A stretch of 64,000 nucleotides of DNA. Source: Streptomyces sp. 2114.4 (GTDB lineage Bacteria > Actinomycetota > Actinomycetes > Streptomycetales > Streptomycetaceae). The notes below the pieces were generated by a model. It saw only the letters and a program-made list of their open reading frames with translations. It did no database searches and was not told the DNA's origin. The number at the start of each line of letters is the position of its first letter. The first letter of the stretch is position 1. A program made the translations under genes and the position numbers. Positions 37,401 to 44,243 of this stretch are shown here, one piece after another. The stretch lies in NCBI RefSeq assembly GCF_900187385.1, contig NZ_FYEY01000001.1, forward strand, positions 5,766,001-5,830,000, written 5' to 3'.

Positions 37401-38263
37401 CCGGCCAGCCGGTCGTTGGAGGACAGCTGGGGGCCGCCCTTGTGGGCGAGACCGGCACTGACCAGGGCACGCTGGATCGACGCGTACTCCTTGGCCGACG
37501 AGAACGCCGCCAGCGCACGGGTACTGCGGATCATCTCCGGGTTGCTGGTCGCCTGCGCCATGTCCTGGGACAGCGAGAGCAGCGAGTTGATCAGCTGGTT
37601 GTAGCTGGTGACGGTCCGCGCGGAGTTGTCGTCGTCCTTGTAGGCGTTGGCGCGGATCTCGTTGAGGGTGTTGAGCTGGCGGCCGATCTCCAGGACGGTC
37701 GCCCGGACACCGGCCATCGTGGCGTCCTGGCCCTGGATGTCGCCGGTGGCCTGGTTGAAGGACAGCTTGGCGCGGTCGGTCGCCTCACGGGGCGCGACGA
37801 CGTTCGCGTCGTCCTTGGAGTTGCCGCTGCCGGCCAGCGGACCGGCCGACTTGTCCCGCTCGACCTGCAGCGCGTCGGCGAGCTCGGTCGCCTGCCGGGT
37901 CATCTCGGTGAGCAGCTGCATCTTGTCGAGCTGGTCGATGTTCTCCATCGACGTGCCGATGCGCATACCGCCCAGCGTGGTCGCGGCGACCACGGGAAGC
38001 GCGAGCAGGGACACCAGGCGGGTGCTGATGCGCCAGTTGCGCAACGCTATTCGCGAACCGGGGCCCCCGGCACCCTTCGGCGCCTTGGCCTTACCACTGT
38101 CCGCGGCGTCATTGCCCGGCGCCTGACCGCCTCCGTCGACGGGCAGAGTGCCCCCCGCGGAACCGCTGCTCTGGGCGCGCTGGGGCGAGGAGGCGCGGTC
38201 TGTCCCGCCGCGCAGCTCCGGGTCCGCCGCAGCGCTGCCATCCCTCTTGAAACGTCCCTGCAC
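34476..38263 (-). CDS. cvnA: Conservon sensor histidine kinase (CvnA-type), apparent -1 frameshift near the 3' end
   Basis: A sensor kinase of roughly 1260 residues: cytoplasmic N-terminus, helix SLLALPVVAATTLGGMRI, extracytoplasmic NIT-like sensor, second helix ISGALILLVLGVSLVGAFVV, HAMP and HATPase regions (NATSFSSPQTKVKV, EIHDTGIGLS, GLFVVGRLSLRHGI), then a very long Gly/Pro/Ala tail with a TGQY decapeptide repeat. After SNWFNTP (about 34931) the starting frame runs into an Arg/Pro-rich nonsense tail to 34574, while the conserved end SGLPRRVPRANLVAG lies in another frame ending at 34476. One extra C in the C-run at 34932-34935 would join them. It could be a real mutation, a sequencing error or slippage. 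Confidence 0.85.
35100..35249 (-). repeat. Decapeptide tandem repeat TGQYEQPGSS within the kinase tail
   Basis: Five 30-bp units encode TGQYEQPGSS-like decapeptides, flanked by shorter related TGQF/TGRY words on the N-terminal side (to about 35400). The unit is in frame with the kinase and probably forms a flexible tail; its copy number may vary between strains. Confidence 0.8.
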
Positions 38264-38732
38264 TAGCGTCGCAACCTCTGGACCAGGCGTCCCACCTCGG
38301 CGGGACGGTGTCGAGTCTTATGGGGGACCGCTGAGTCCCCCATGGCGGTCGTGAGTGACCGGCGGGCTGCTCTCTCTGGCCGAGAGAGCGGCACCACCGC
38401 GCGGCGCTACGTTGCGCCCTGCGCGCCGGCTGAAACGTGCGGCGGTCCGTGGAATTCCAGCACAGTGCAGGATCTCCAACAAGAGCGGAACCGCGCACTG
38501 TGACGTGGGTGACGCAACGTACGGAGCGCGTCACGACTTGTAGAACGTGCCCCTGTTCATAACGGACGTTTGCCCGCGAGTCGTTCGCCCGTAGCGACTG
38601 TCCCAGGTGCGGTGATCGGGAGCGGAACGTGCAGTTCAATCCGCCATTGTCCGTTTCGCCCGGGGATGTTGATCATGGGAAATGTGGCATTTGTCGCACA
38701 GTTCGTGAGCAAACTCACAGGAAGATCATTGA
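38264..38732. promoter_or_regulatory. Upstream region of the second conservon kinase
   Basis: About 470 bases with no supported gene between the minus-strand cvnA start (GTG 38263) and the small plus-strand ORF. The region at 38440-38700 is less GC-rich and must hold the conservon promoter on the minus strand; no boxes assigned. Confidence 0.4.
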
Positions 38733-38756
38733 GTTTCCCAGCACTTCGCAGGGAAT
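38733..38756 (+). promoter_or_regulatory. SigB/SigH-like promoter candidate
   Basis: GTTT (38733-38736), 14 bases, GGGAAT (38751-38756) fits the stress-type pattern GNNT-N14-16-GGGTAY except for one base. It would give a leader of about 90 bases for the small ORF at 38854. Confidence 0.35.
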
Positions 38757-38853
38757 AGCGTGCATAGCCTGACGCTTTACACAGTTGCCGGATGTGACAA
38801 GGCAGCTTTCCGCAGGCCCGTTCCCGACTTTTGATGACGCGAGGCAAGCAGCA

Positions 38854-39045
38854 GTGAAGACGACGACGATGTTCCGCAACATAGCCAACCCGCGGCGCAC
38901 CACCCTGGCTCACCTCAACGACGCCGGCGAGCTCGGCACCGAGGCACTCCAGGCGCCGGAGCACACCGTCGACCTCCCGGCCCAGACCGCCAATCCCCGC
39001 CGCACCGTCCTGATGGACGCGCCCGCGCAGGACGTCCCGGCGTAA
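38854..39045 (+). CDS. Small protein with duplicated ANPRRT motif (63 aa)
   Basis: GTG at 38854 opens a 63-residue frame, VKTTTMFRNIANPRRTTLAH onward. It has two copies of the motif ANPRRT(T/V)L, at about residues 11-18 and 46-53, separated by an acidic linker (DAGELGTEALQAPEHTVD). No Cys, no signal peptide, no known domain recognised. The internal duplication and the conserved-looking ends suggest a bona fide peptide. A stress-type promoter candidate lies upstream. The next gene starts 83 bp downstream. I cannot assign a function. Confidence 0.6.
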   Translation: MKTTTMFRNIANPRRTTLAHLNDAGELGTEALQAPEHTVDLPAQTANPRRTVLMDAPAQDVPA

Positions 39046-39128
39046 AGCGTCACCGGATCGGCAGCGGCCCCGCGATAGCCTGGAGTGTCAACTCCGGCCA
39101 GTGATCAATTGAGGGGCAGCGGCAACCC

Positions 39129-39902
39129 GTGCGCATCGCCAGATTCTCCATCGACGGCAACGTCGGCTTCGGCGTCCTCGAAGGCGACGAACTCGACGTC
39201 ATCAAGGGGCATCCCTTCGCAGAATTCGAGCGCTCGGGCCAGAAGGTCCCCCTCGACAAGGTCCGGCTGCTGCCGCCGGTCCTGCCCAACAAGGTCGTGG
39301 CGATCGGCCGCAACTACGCCGATCACGCCGCCGAGCTGGGCAACGCCGTCCCGGACGTGCCGGTCACCTTCTTCAAGCCGTCCACCTCGGTGACCGGCCC
39401 CGGCGACCCCATCGCGTACCCCTCCTTCTCGCAGGAGGTGCACCACGAGGCGGAGCTCGCCGTCGTGATCGGCCGCATGTGCCGGGAGGTGCCCCGCGAG
39501 CGCGCCAAGGACGTGATCCTCGGCTACACCTGCGCCAACGACGTCACCGCACGCGATGTGCAGCAGCGTGAGAAGCAGTGGGCCAGGGCCAAGGGCTTCG
39601 ACAGCTCCTGCCCGCTCGGCCCCTGGGTCGAGACCGGGCTCACCCCCGAGGACATCGCCGCGGGCCTCGCCGTCCAGTGCACGGTCAACGGCGAACAGCG
39701 CCAGCTCGGCCGCACCAGCGACATGGTCCGTCCGGTCGAGGACCTGATCGTCCACATCACCGAGGCGATGACCCTGCTCCCGGGCGACGTCATCCTCACG
39801 GGCACCCCGGCCGGGGTCGGCCCGCTCAACGTCGGCGACGAGGTCGCCGTCACCATCGAAGGCATCGGCACTCTCACCAACAAGGTGATCAAGCGTGGCT
39901 AA
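39129..39902 (+). CDS. Fumarylacetoacetate hydrolase family protein
   Basis: A 257-residue single-domain FAH enzyme, a family that hydrolyses or decarboxylates acylpyruvates and related diketo acids. Metal site residues appear in HHEAELAVVIG (two Glu), ANDVTARDVQ (Asp) and KGFDSSCPLGPW (Lys), and the C-terminus has GDVILTGTPAGVGPL. The GTG start at 39129 follows GAGGGGCAGCG. It overlaps gltX by 8 bp, so both are translated together; the link to tRNA charging is positional only. Acylpyruvase or oxaloacetate decarboxylase activity is possible. Confidence 0.9.
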   Translation: MRIARFSIDGNVGFGVLEGDELDVIKGHPFAEFERSGQKVPLDKVRLLPPVLPNKVVAIGRNYADHAAELGNAVPDVPVTFFKPSTSVTGPGDPIAYPSFSQEVHHEAELAVVIGRMCREVPRERAKDVILGYTCANDVTARDVQQREKQWARAKGFDSSCPLGPWVETGLTPEDIAAGLAVQCTVNGEQRQLGRTSDMVRPVEDLIVHITEAMTLLPGDVILTGTPAGVGPLNVGDEVAVTIEGIGTLTNKVIKRG

Positions 39903-41385
39903 CGCGACCCCCGGCACCCCCGTCCGCGTCCGTTTCTGTCCCTCCCCGACCGGTAACCCCCATGTCGGCCTGATCCGTACCGCCCTGTTCAACTGGGCCT
40001 ACGCACGGCACAACAAGGGCACCCTGGTCTTCCGGATCGAGGACACCGACGCGGCCCGCGACTCCGAAGAGTCCTACAACCAGCTGCTGGACTCCTTCCA
40101 CTGGCTCGGCTTCGACTGGGACGAGGGCCCCGAGGTCGGCGGCCCGCACGCGCCCTACCGCCAGTCGCAGCGCATGGACCTCTACCAGGACATCGCCGGC
40201 AAGCTGCTCGCGGCGGGCCACGCCTACCACTGCTACTGCACCACCGAGGAGCTGGACGACCGCCGCGACGCGGCCCGCAAGGCCGGCCGCCCCTCCGGTT
40301 ACGACGGCACCTGCCGCACGCTCACCGACGAGCAGAAGGCCGCGTACGAGGCCGAGGGCCGCGCCTCCATCGTCCGCTTCCGGATGCCCGACGAGCCGAT
40401 CACCTTCACCGACCTGGTGCGCGGCGAGCTGACCTTCACCCCGGAGAACGTCCCGGACTACGGCATCGTCCGCGCCAACGGCGCGCCCCTCTACACCCTC
40501 GTCAACCCCGTCGACGACGCCCTGATGGAGATCACCCACGTCCTGCGCGGCGAGGACCTGCTCTCCTCCACCCCCCGCCAGATCGCCCTCTACAAGGCGC
40601 TGATCGAGCTGGGCGTGGCCAAGGAGATCCCGGCCTTCGGCCACCTCCCGTACGTCATGGGCGAGGGCAACAAGAAGCTCTCCAAGCGCGACCCGCAGGC
40701 GAACCTCAACCTCTACCGCGAGCGCGGCTTCCTCCCCGAGGGCCTGCTCAACTACCTTGCGCTGCTCGGCTGGTCCTTCTCGGCGGACCAGGACCTCTTC
40801 TCCGTCGCCGAGCTGATCGAGAAGTTCGACATCGCGGACGTCAACGCCAACCCGGCCCGCTTCGACCTCAAGAAGGCCGAGGCGATCAACGCCGACCACA
40901 TCCGCCGGCTGGACGTGAAGGACTTCATCACGGCCTGCGAGCCCTGGCTGCGGGCCCCGCACGCCAACTGGGAGCCCGCGGACTTCGACGAGGCCGCCTG
41001 GCAGGCCATCGCCCCGCACGCCCAGACCCGCCTGACCGTCCTCTCCGACATCACCGCCAATGTCGACTTCCTGTTCCGCAAGGAGCCGGTCGAGGACGAG
41101 GCGTCCTGGACGAAGGCGATGAAGGGCGACCCGGTCGCGCTGCTCACCACGGCCCGCGCCAAGCTCGAAAACGCCGACTGGACGGCCGGCCCCGAGCCCC
41201 TGAAGGAGGCCGTCCTGGCCGCCGGCGAGGAGCACGGCCTCAAGCTCGGCAAGGCACAGGCCCCCGTCCGGGTGGCGGTCACCGGCCGCACGGTCGGCCT
41301 GCCCCTCTTCGAGTCCCTGGAGATCCTGGGCAAGGAGCGCACCGTCCAGCGCATCGACGCCGCCCTGGCCAAGCTGGCCGGCTGA
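39895..41385 (+). CDS. gltX: Glutamyl-tRNA synthetase
   Basis: Charges tRNA-Glu (and, in bacteria lacking GlnRS, also tRNA-Gln for later amidation). The 496-residue class I enzyme has the HIGH-like PSPTGNPHVGLIRTALFNW, YCTTEELDDRR with the zinc-like region, HVLRGEDLLSSTPRQ and the KMSKS-like KKLSKRD near residue 262, then the helical anticodon-binding C-terminal domain. GTG start at 39895 lies inside the end of the FAH gene. The tRNA-Glu and tRNA-Gln genes lie about 1 kb downstream, an apt neighbourhood. Confidence 0.96.
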   Translation: MANATPGTPVRVRFCPSPTGNPHVGLIRTALFNWAYARHNKGTLVFRIEDTDAARDSEESYNQLLDSFHWLGFDWDEGPEVGGPHAPYRQSQRMDLYQDIAGKLLAAGHAYHCYCTTEELDDRRDAARKAGRPSGYDGTCRTLTDEQKAAYEAEGRASIVRFRMPDEPITFTDLVRGELTFTPENVPDYGIVRANGAPLYTLVNPVDDALMEITHVLRGEDLLSSTPRQIALYKALIELGVAKEIPAFGHLPYVMGEGNKKLSKRDPQANLNLYRERGFLPEGLLNYLALLGWSFSADQDLFSVAELIEKFDIADVNANPARFDLKKAEAINADHIRRLDVKDFITACEPWLRAPHANWEPADFDEAAWQAIAPHAQTRLTVLSDITANVDFLFRKEPVEDEASWTKAMKGDPVALLTTARAKLENADWTAGPEPLKEAVLAAGEEHGLKLGKAQAPVRVAVTGRTVGLPLFESLEILGKERTVQRIDAALAKLAG

Positions 41386-41403
41386 CCCGGCAGCACTGCC
41401 CAC

Positions 41404-41433
41404 GGGCCCGGACGCCGCACGGCGTCCGGGCCC
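41404..41433 (+). terminator. Terminator of gltX
   Basis: GGGCCCGGACGCC (41404-41416) pairs perfectly with GGCGTCCGGGCCC (41421-41433), loop 4 bases. Confidence 0.75.
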
Positions 41434-41467
41434 GCCGCCTGTCCGCGGCGCTCGGTACATTGCCCCT

Positions 41468-42208
41468 ATGCCCGTGCGCGCTGTCCTCTGGGACCTCGAC
41501 GACACCCTCTTCGACTACACCGGCTCGGACCGCGCGGGTGCGCTGCGCCACCTCCGGGCCGAAGGGCTCCTCGCCGCCCACGGTGGCGAGGAGGCGGCAC
41601 TGGAGCGCTGGCGGACGGTCATGGAGACCGAGTTCGCCCGTTTCCTCGCCGGGGAGGTGGGCTTTGTCGATCACCGCAGGGCCCGCGCCCGGACGTTTCT
41701 GGGCACCCCGCTCCTCTCCGACGCCGAGGCCGACGCCTGGTTCGGCCGGTACATCGCCCACTACGAGGCGTCCTGGGTCCTCTTCCCGGACTCCGCGCCC
41801 GTACTGGAGGCGCTGGCGCCGCTGGTACGGCAGGCGGTGCTGTCCAACGCCGCCACTGCCAACCAGGAGCGCAAGCTGGCCGTCCTCGGGATCCGTGAAT
41901 CCTTCGAGGCGGTGCTCTGCGCCGATGAGCTGGGGTGCGCCAAGCCGGCCGCTGAGGCATTCCTCGGCGCCTGTAAGGCGCTTGGCCTAACGCCCGGCGA
42001 CGTGGTCTACGTGGGCGACAAGCTCGACATCGACGCGCTCGGTGCCCGGGACGCCGGGCTGAGCGCCGTATGGCTGGACCGTGCGGGCACTGGGGAGGAG
42101 GCGGGGGAGGAGCCGCCTCCGGGGGTGCGGCGGATCGTGAGTCTGGCGGAGCTCCCCGAGCTGTTGCGCGGAACTATCGGTTTTGGTGCGCCGTCCACGA
42201 TCAGGTAA
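41468..42208 (+). CDS. HAD-superfamily hydrolase
   Basis: A 246-residue HAD phosphatase with motif I LWDLDDTLFDY, a helical cap, motif II VLSNAATA, a Lys in GCAKPAAEAF and motif IV VYVGDKLDIDALGARDAGL. The closest functional groups are small-molecule phosphatases of the YjjG/PhnX-like type; substrate unknown. A -10-like TACATT (41456-41461) lies 6 bases before the ATG and there is no ribosome site, so the mRNA is probably leaderless. Its stop codon overlaps the promoter of the tRNA array. Confidence 0.88.
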   Translation: MPVRAVLWDLDDTLFDYTGSDRAGALRHLRAEGLLAAHGGEEAALERWRTVMETEFARFLAGEVGFVDHRRARARTFLGTPLLSDAEADAWFGRYIAHYEASWVLFPDSAPVLEALAPLVRQAVLSNAATANQERKLAVLGIRESFEAVLCADELGCAKPAAEAFLGACKALGLTPGDVVYVGDKLDIDALGARDAGLSAVWLDRAGTGEEAGEEPPPGVRRIVSLAELPELLRGTIGFGAPSTIR

Positions 42209-42211
42209 TGT
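42183..42211 (+). promoter_or_regulatory. Promoter of the tRNA array
   Basis: TTGGTG (42183-42188), 17 bases, TAATGT (42206-42211): close to the housekeeping consensus and about 85 bases before the first tRNA. Confidence 0.5.
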
Positions 42212-42296
42212 TCTTCCTGCGCCGCCCGAGAGGGCCGAAAGGCCCGGCCGGAAAGCGCAGATCAAATCAAGCCCCCCACGGGGGGTTGCGCTTTGA

Positions 42297-42368
42297 TGGC
42301 CTATGGTGTAATTGGCAGCACGACTGATTCTGGTTCAGTTAGTCTAGGTTCGAGTCCTGGTAGGCCAG
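42297..42368 (+). tRNA. tRNA-Gln (anticodon CTG), copy 1
   Basis: Acceptor stem TGGCCTA pairs with TAGGCCA at 42361-42367, discriminator G; anticodon stem ACTGA/TCAGT frames loop TTCTGGT with anticodon CTG; T-arm contains GGTTCGAGTCC. 72 nt, no encoded CCA. Confidence 0.93.
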
Positions 42369-42389
42369 CTCGCAGAGCTCATCTGCAAG

Positions 42390-42462
42390 GCCCCCGTTGT
42401 GTAGCGGCCTAGCACGCCGCCCTCTCAAGGCGGTAGCGCCGGTTCGAATCCGGTCGGGGGTA
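42390..42462 (+). tRNA. tRNA-Glu (anticodon CTC), copy 1
   Basis: Acceptor stem GCCCCCG pairs with CGGGGGT; anticodon arm GCCGCCCTCTCAAGGCGG carries CTC; T-arm CCGGTTCGAATCCGG. 73 nt. Confidence 0.93.
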
Positions 42463-42524
42463 CAGATCCTTCCCAGGGGGACAGTCCGGGTCGCACCCAC
42501 TGTCGTTCATGCAGGATCGCTAGG

Positions 42525-42597
42525 GCCCCCGTTGTGTAGCGGCCTAGCACGCCGCCCTCTCAAGGCGGTAGCGCCGGTTCGAATCCGGTCGGGGGTA
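42525..42597 (+). tRNA. tRNA-Glu (anticodon CTC), copy 2
   Basis: Same 73-nt sequence as copy 1. Confidence 0.93.
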
Positions 42598-42613
42598 CTG
42601 GTCTAAACCACCA

Positions 42614-42685
42614 TGGGCTATGGTGTAATTGGCAGCACGAGTGATTCTGGTTCATTTAGTCTAGGTTCGAGTCCTGGTAGCCCAG
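42614..42685 (+). tRNA. tRNA-Gln (anticodon CTG), copy 2, variant
   Basis: Differs from copy 1 by a compensated acceptor stem (TGGGCTA with TAGCCCA) and a changed anticodon stem (AGTGA/TCATT, one G-T pair); same anticodon CTG and the same D and T arms. 72 nt. Confidence 0.92.
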
Positions 42686-42724
42686 CGCGGTGTGTCCTCG
42701 GGACACTCAACTGCAGGAAAACTT

Positions 42725-42797
42725 GCCCCCGTTGTGTAGCGGCCTAGCACGCCGCCCTCTCAAGGCGGTAGCGCCGGTTCGAATCCGGTCGGGGGTA
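42725..42797 (+). tRNA. tRNA-Glu (anticodon CTC), copy 3
   Basis: Same 73-nt sequence as the other two copies; followed by CCA in the DNA (42798-42800), unlike them. Confidence 0.93.
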
Positions 42798-42804
42798 CCA
42801 CAAG

Positions 42805-42840
42805 AAGAAGCCCCTCGCATCATGCGGGGGGCTTCTTCGT
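42805..42840 (+). terminator. Terminator of the tRNA array
   Basis: AAGAAGCCCCTCGC (42805-42818) pairs with GCGGGGGGCTTCTT (42824-42837), one G-T pair, loop 5 bases, T-containing tail. Confidence 0.8.
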
Positions 42841-42841
42841 G

Positions 42842-43120
42842 TCAACTGCCGCTGCCGAAGCGCCGGTTGGACTCCTCCGACTCGGCCGGCCGGCGCAGGC
42901 TCAGCAGCACCGGCTCGTAGAGCACGGTCAGCGCCACCGCCGCCTCCACCTGCTCCTCCGGCGTCTCGAACTCCTCGAGCAGGTCCAGGTCCGCGACGGC
43001 GAGGTGTTCCGCCTGGCGTGCGTACGGCAGCAGGTGCGCGGGGCCGGGCCGCAGGGCAGTGCCCGGACGGCCGCGCCCAGCCGGTGGTGGTCGAGCGAGT
43101 CGTCCCCCGGGGACGGTGCC
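42842..43120 (-). pseudogene. Probable degraded or frameshifted small gene
   Basis: On the minus strand a stretch with very strong third-position GC ends at TGA 42842-42844 and encodes YARQAEHLAVADLDLLEEF, then ETPEEQV and PVLLSLRRPAESEESNRRF. Upstream, the coding-like signal continues in another frame as DDSLDHHRLGAAVRALP, so one indel near 43055-43070 seems to split it. No clear start codon or ribosome site remains in either frame. No domain recognised. It may be a small Streptomyces gene that decayed, or the frameshift may be a sequencing error. Confidence 0.4.
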
Positions 43121-43172
43121 GGTCGGCCGCCGCGGGGAGCGGGCCGCGGACCGGATGGTGGTCTGAGCGTCC

Positions 43173-43214
43173 GGGGTGGCCCCGCGCGGACAGTCCGCGC
43201 GGGGCCACCCCTTT
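43173..43214. terminator. Perfect 18-bp hairpin
   Basis: GGGGTGGCCCCGCGCGGA (43173-43190) and TCCGCGCGGGGCCACCCC (43194-43211) are perfectly complementary, loop 3 bases, followed on the plus strand by TTT. It lies downstream of ndgR on the minus strand and probably ends that transcript. Confidence 0.65.
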
Positions 43215-43215
43215 C

Positions 43216-43322
43216 CGGTGTCGTGGCCGCGGTCGACAGCGGCGCCTGGCCCGGCCCGTCCGGTCGCGGGGTCCCAGCCCGTGGGTGGCTTTCTCGGTGC
43301 CGTGATCGCGGCCGACAGCGGC
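43216..43322. repeat. Direct repeat of about 28 bp, 79 bp apart
   Basis: CGGTG(T/C)CGTG(GC/AT)CGCGG(T/C)CGACAGCGGC occurs at 43216-43243 and 43295-43322, in the non-coding strip behind ndgR, with similar GC-rich words after each copy. Nothing else is supported here. Confidence 0.5.
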
Positions 43323-43352
43323 CCCGCCCCGGCCCGCCCCGTCTCGGGGTGC

Positions 43353-44069
43353 TCAGCCGTTGCGCCGCAGGCCCTCGGAGAGGCGGGCCGCCGCGTCGAT
43401 GACTGCCTGGGCGTGCATCCGGCCGGGGTGGCGGGTGAGCCGTTCGATCGGGCCGGAGACCGATACGGAGGCCACCACGCGGTTGGAGGGGCCGCGTACG
43501 GGGGCGGAGACCGAGGCCACGCCCGGCTCGCGCTCGCCGATCGACTGGGCCCAGCCGCGGCGCCGGACGCCGGAGAGGGCGGTGGCCGTGAAGCGTGCGC
43601 CCTGCAGACCGCGGTGCAGCCGCTCGGGCTCCTCCCAGGCCATCAGGATCTGGGCGGCCGAGCCCGCCTTCATGGGGAGCGTGGAGCCGACCGGGACGGT
43701 GTCCCGCAATCCGGACAGCCGTTCCGCCGCCGCCACGCAGATCCGCATATCGCCCTGCCGACGGTAGAGCTGGGCGCTTTCTCCCGTCACATCGCGCAGA
43801 TGCGTGAGCACCGGGCCGGCCGTGGCCAGCAGGCGGTCCTCGCCGGCCGCCGCGGCCAGCTCGGACAGGCGGGGGCCCAGGATGAACCGGCCCTGCATGT
43901 CCCTCGCCACCATCCGGTGGTGTTCCAGAGCCACGGCCAGCCGGTGGGCCGTGGGTCGCGCAAGCCCTGTCGCCGCGACCAGCCCGGCGAGGGTGGCCGG
44001 ACCGGACTCCAGAGCGCTCAATACCAGAGCTGCCTTGTCGAGAACGCCGACGCCGCTAGAGTTGTCCAT
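43353..44069 (-). CDS. ndgR: IclR-family regulator NdgR
   Basis: A 238-residue IclR regulator. The winged helix-turn-helix is at residues 10-70 (TLAGLVAATGLARPTAHRLA) and the GAF-like effector domain follows (QLYRRQGDMRICVAAAERLS, TLPMKAGSAAQILMAWEEPE). In S. coelicolor the protein in this position, divergent from leuC, controls leuCD and other amino-acid genes and growth on poor nitrogen sources. The ATG at 44069 (MDNSSGVGVLDKA) is preferred to an upstream in-frame ATG that would overlap the operator. A palindrome 15 bp upstream may be its own site. Confidence 0.92.
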   Translation of the reverse strand: MDNSSGVGVLDKAALVLSALESGPATLAGLVAATGLARPTAHRLAVALEHHRMVARDMQGRFILGPRLSELAAAAGEDRLLATAGPVLTHLRDVTGESAQLYRRQGDMRICVAAAERLSGLRDTVPVGSTLPMKAGSAAQILMAWEEPERLHRGLQGARFTATALSGVRRRGWAQSIGEREPGVASVSAPVRGPSNRVVASVSVSGPIERLTRHPGRMHAQAVIDAAARLSEGLRRNG

Positions 44070-44083
44070 GCAACGATACTCGC

Positions 44084-44100
44084 GTCTCACACTGTGAAAC
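44084..44100. promoter_or_regulatory. Candidate NdgR operator
   Basis: GTCTCACA-C-TGTGAAAC is a near-perfect inverted repeat (one mismatch) in the ndgR-leuC intergenic region, next to the ndgR start. IclR regulators usually bind such sites in divergent promoters; binding here is inferred. Confidence 0.5.
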
Positions 44101-44243
44101 GCAAGTTCAATTTTCCGGGGAAGTCGTCAATCTGTAGGTGTGGCCCTGGACCAGGGCCCGGCGTAAGGCCCGGCAGGGGGATTTCTGCGGGCATCGCGCA
44201 CGGACGAGAAAGGCCGGCGATGCGGCCGGCCGGAGGGAAAGCG

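Noticed and set aside
34814..38266. 1150-codon plus-strand frame over the second conservon kinase
   Set aside because: Same reason: antisense shadow of a GC-rich gene.
43018..43305. Plus-strand small genes near the tRNA array
   Set aside because: Overlap a hairpin and direct repeats; no start signal and no recognisable protein.
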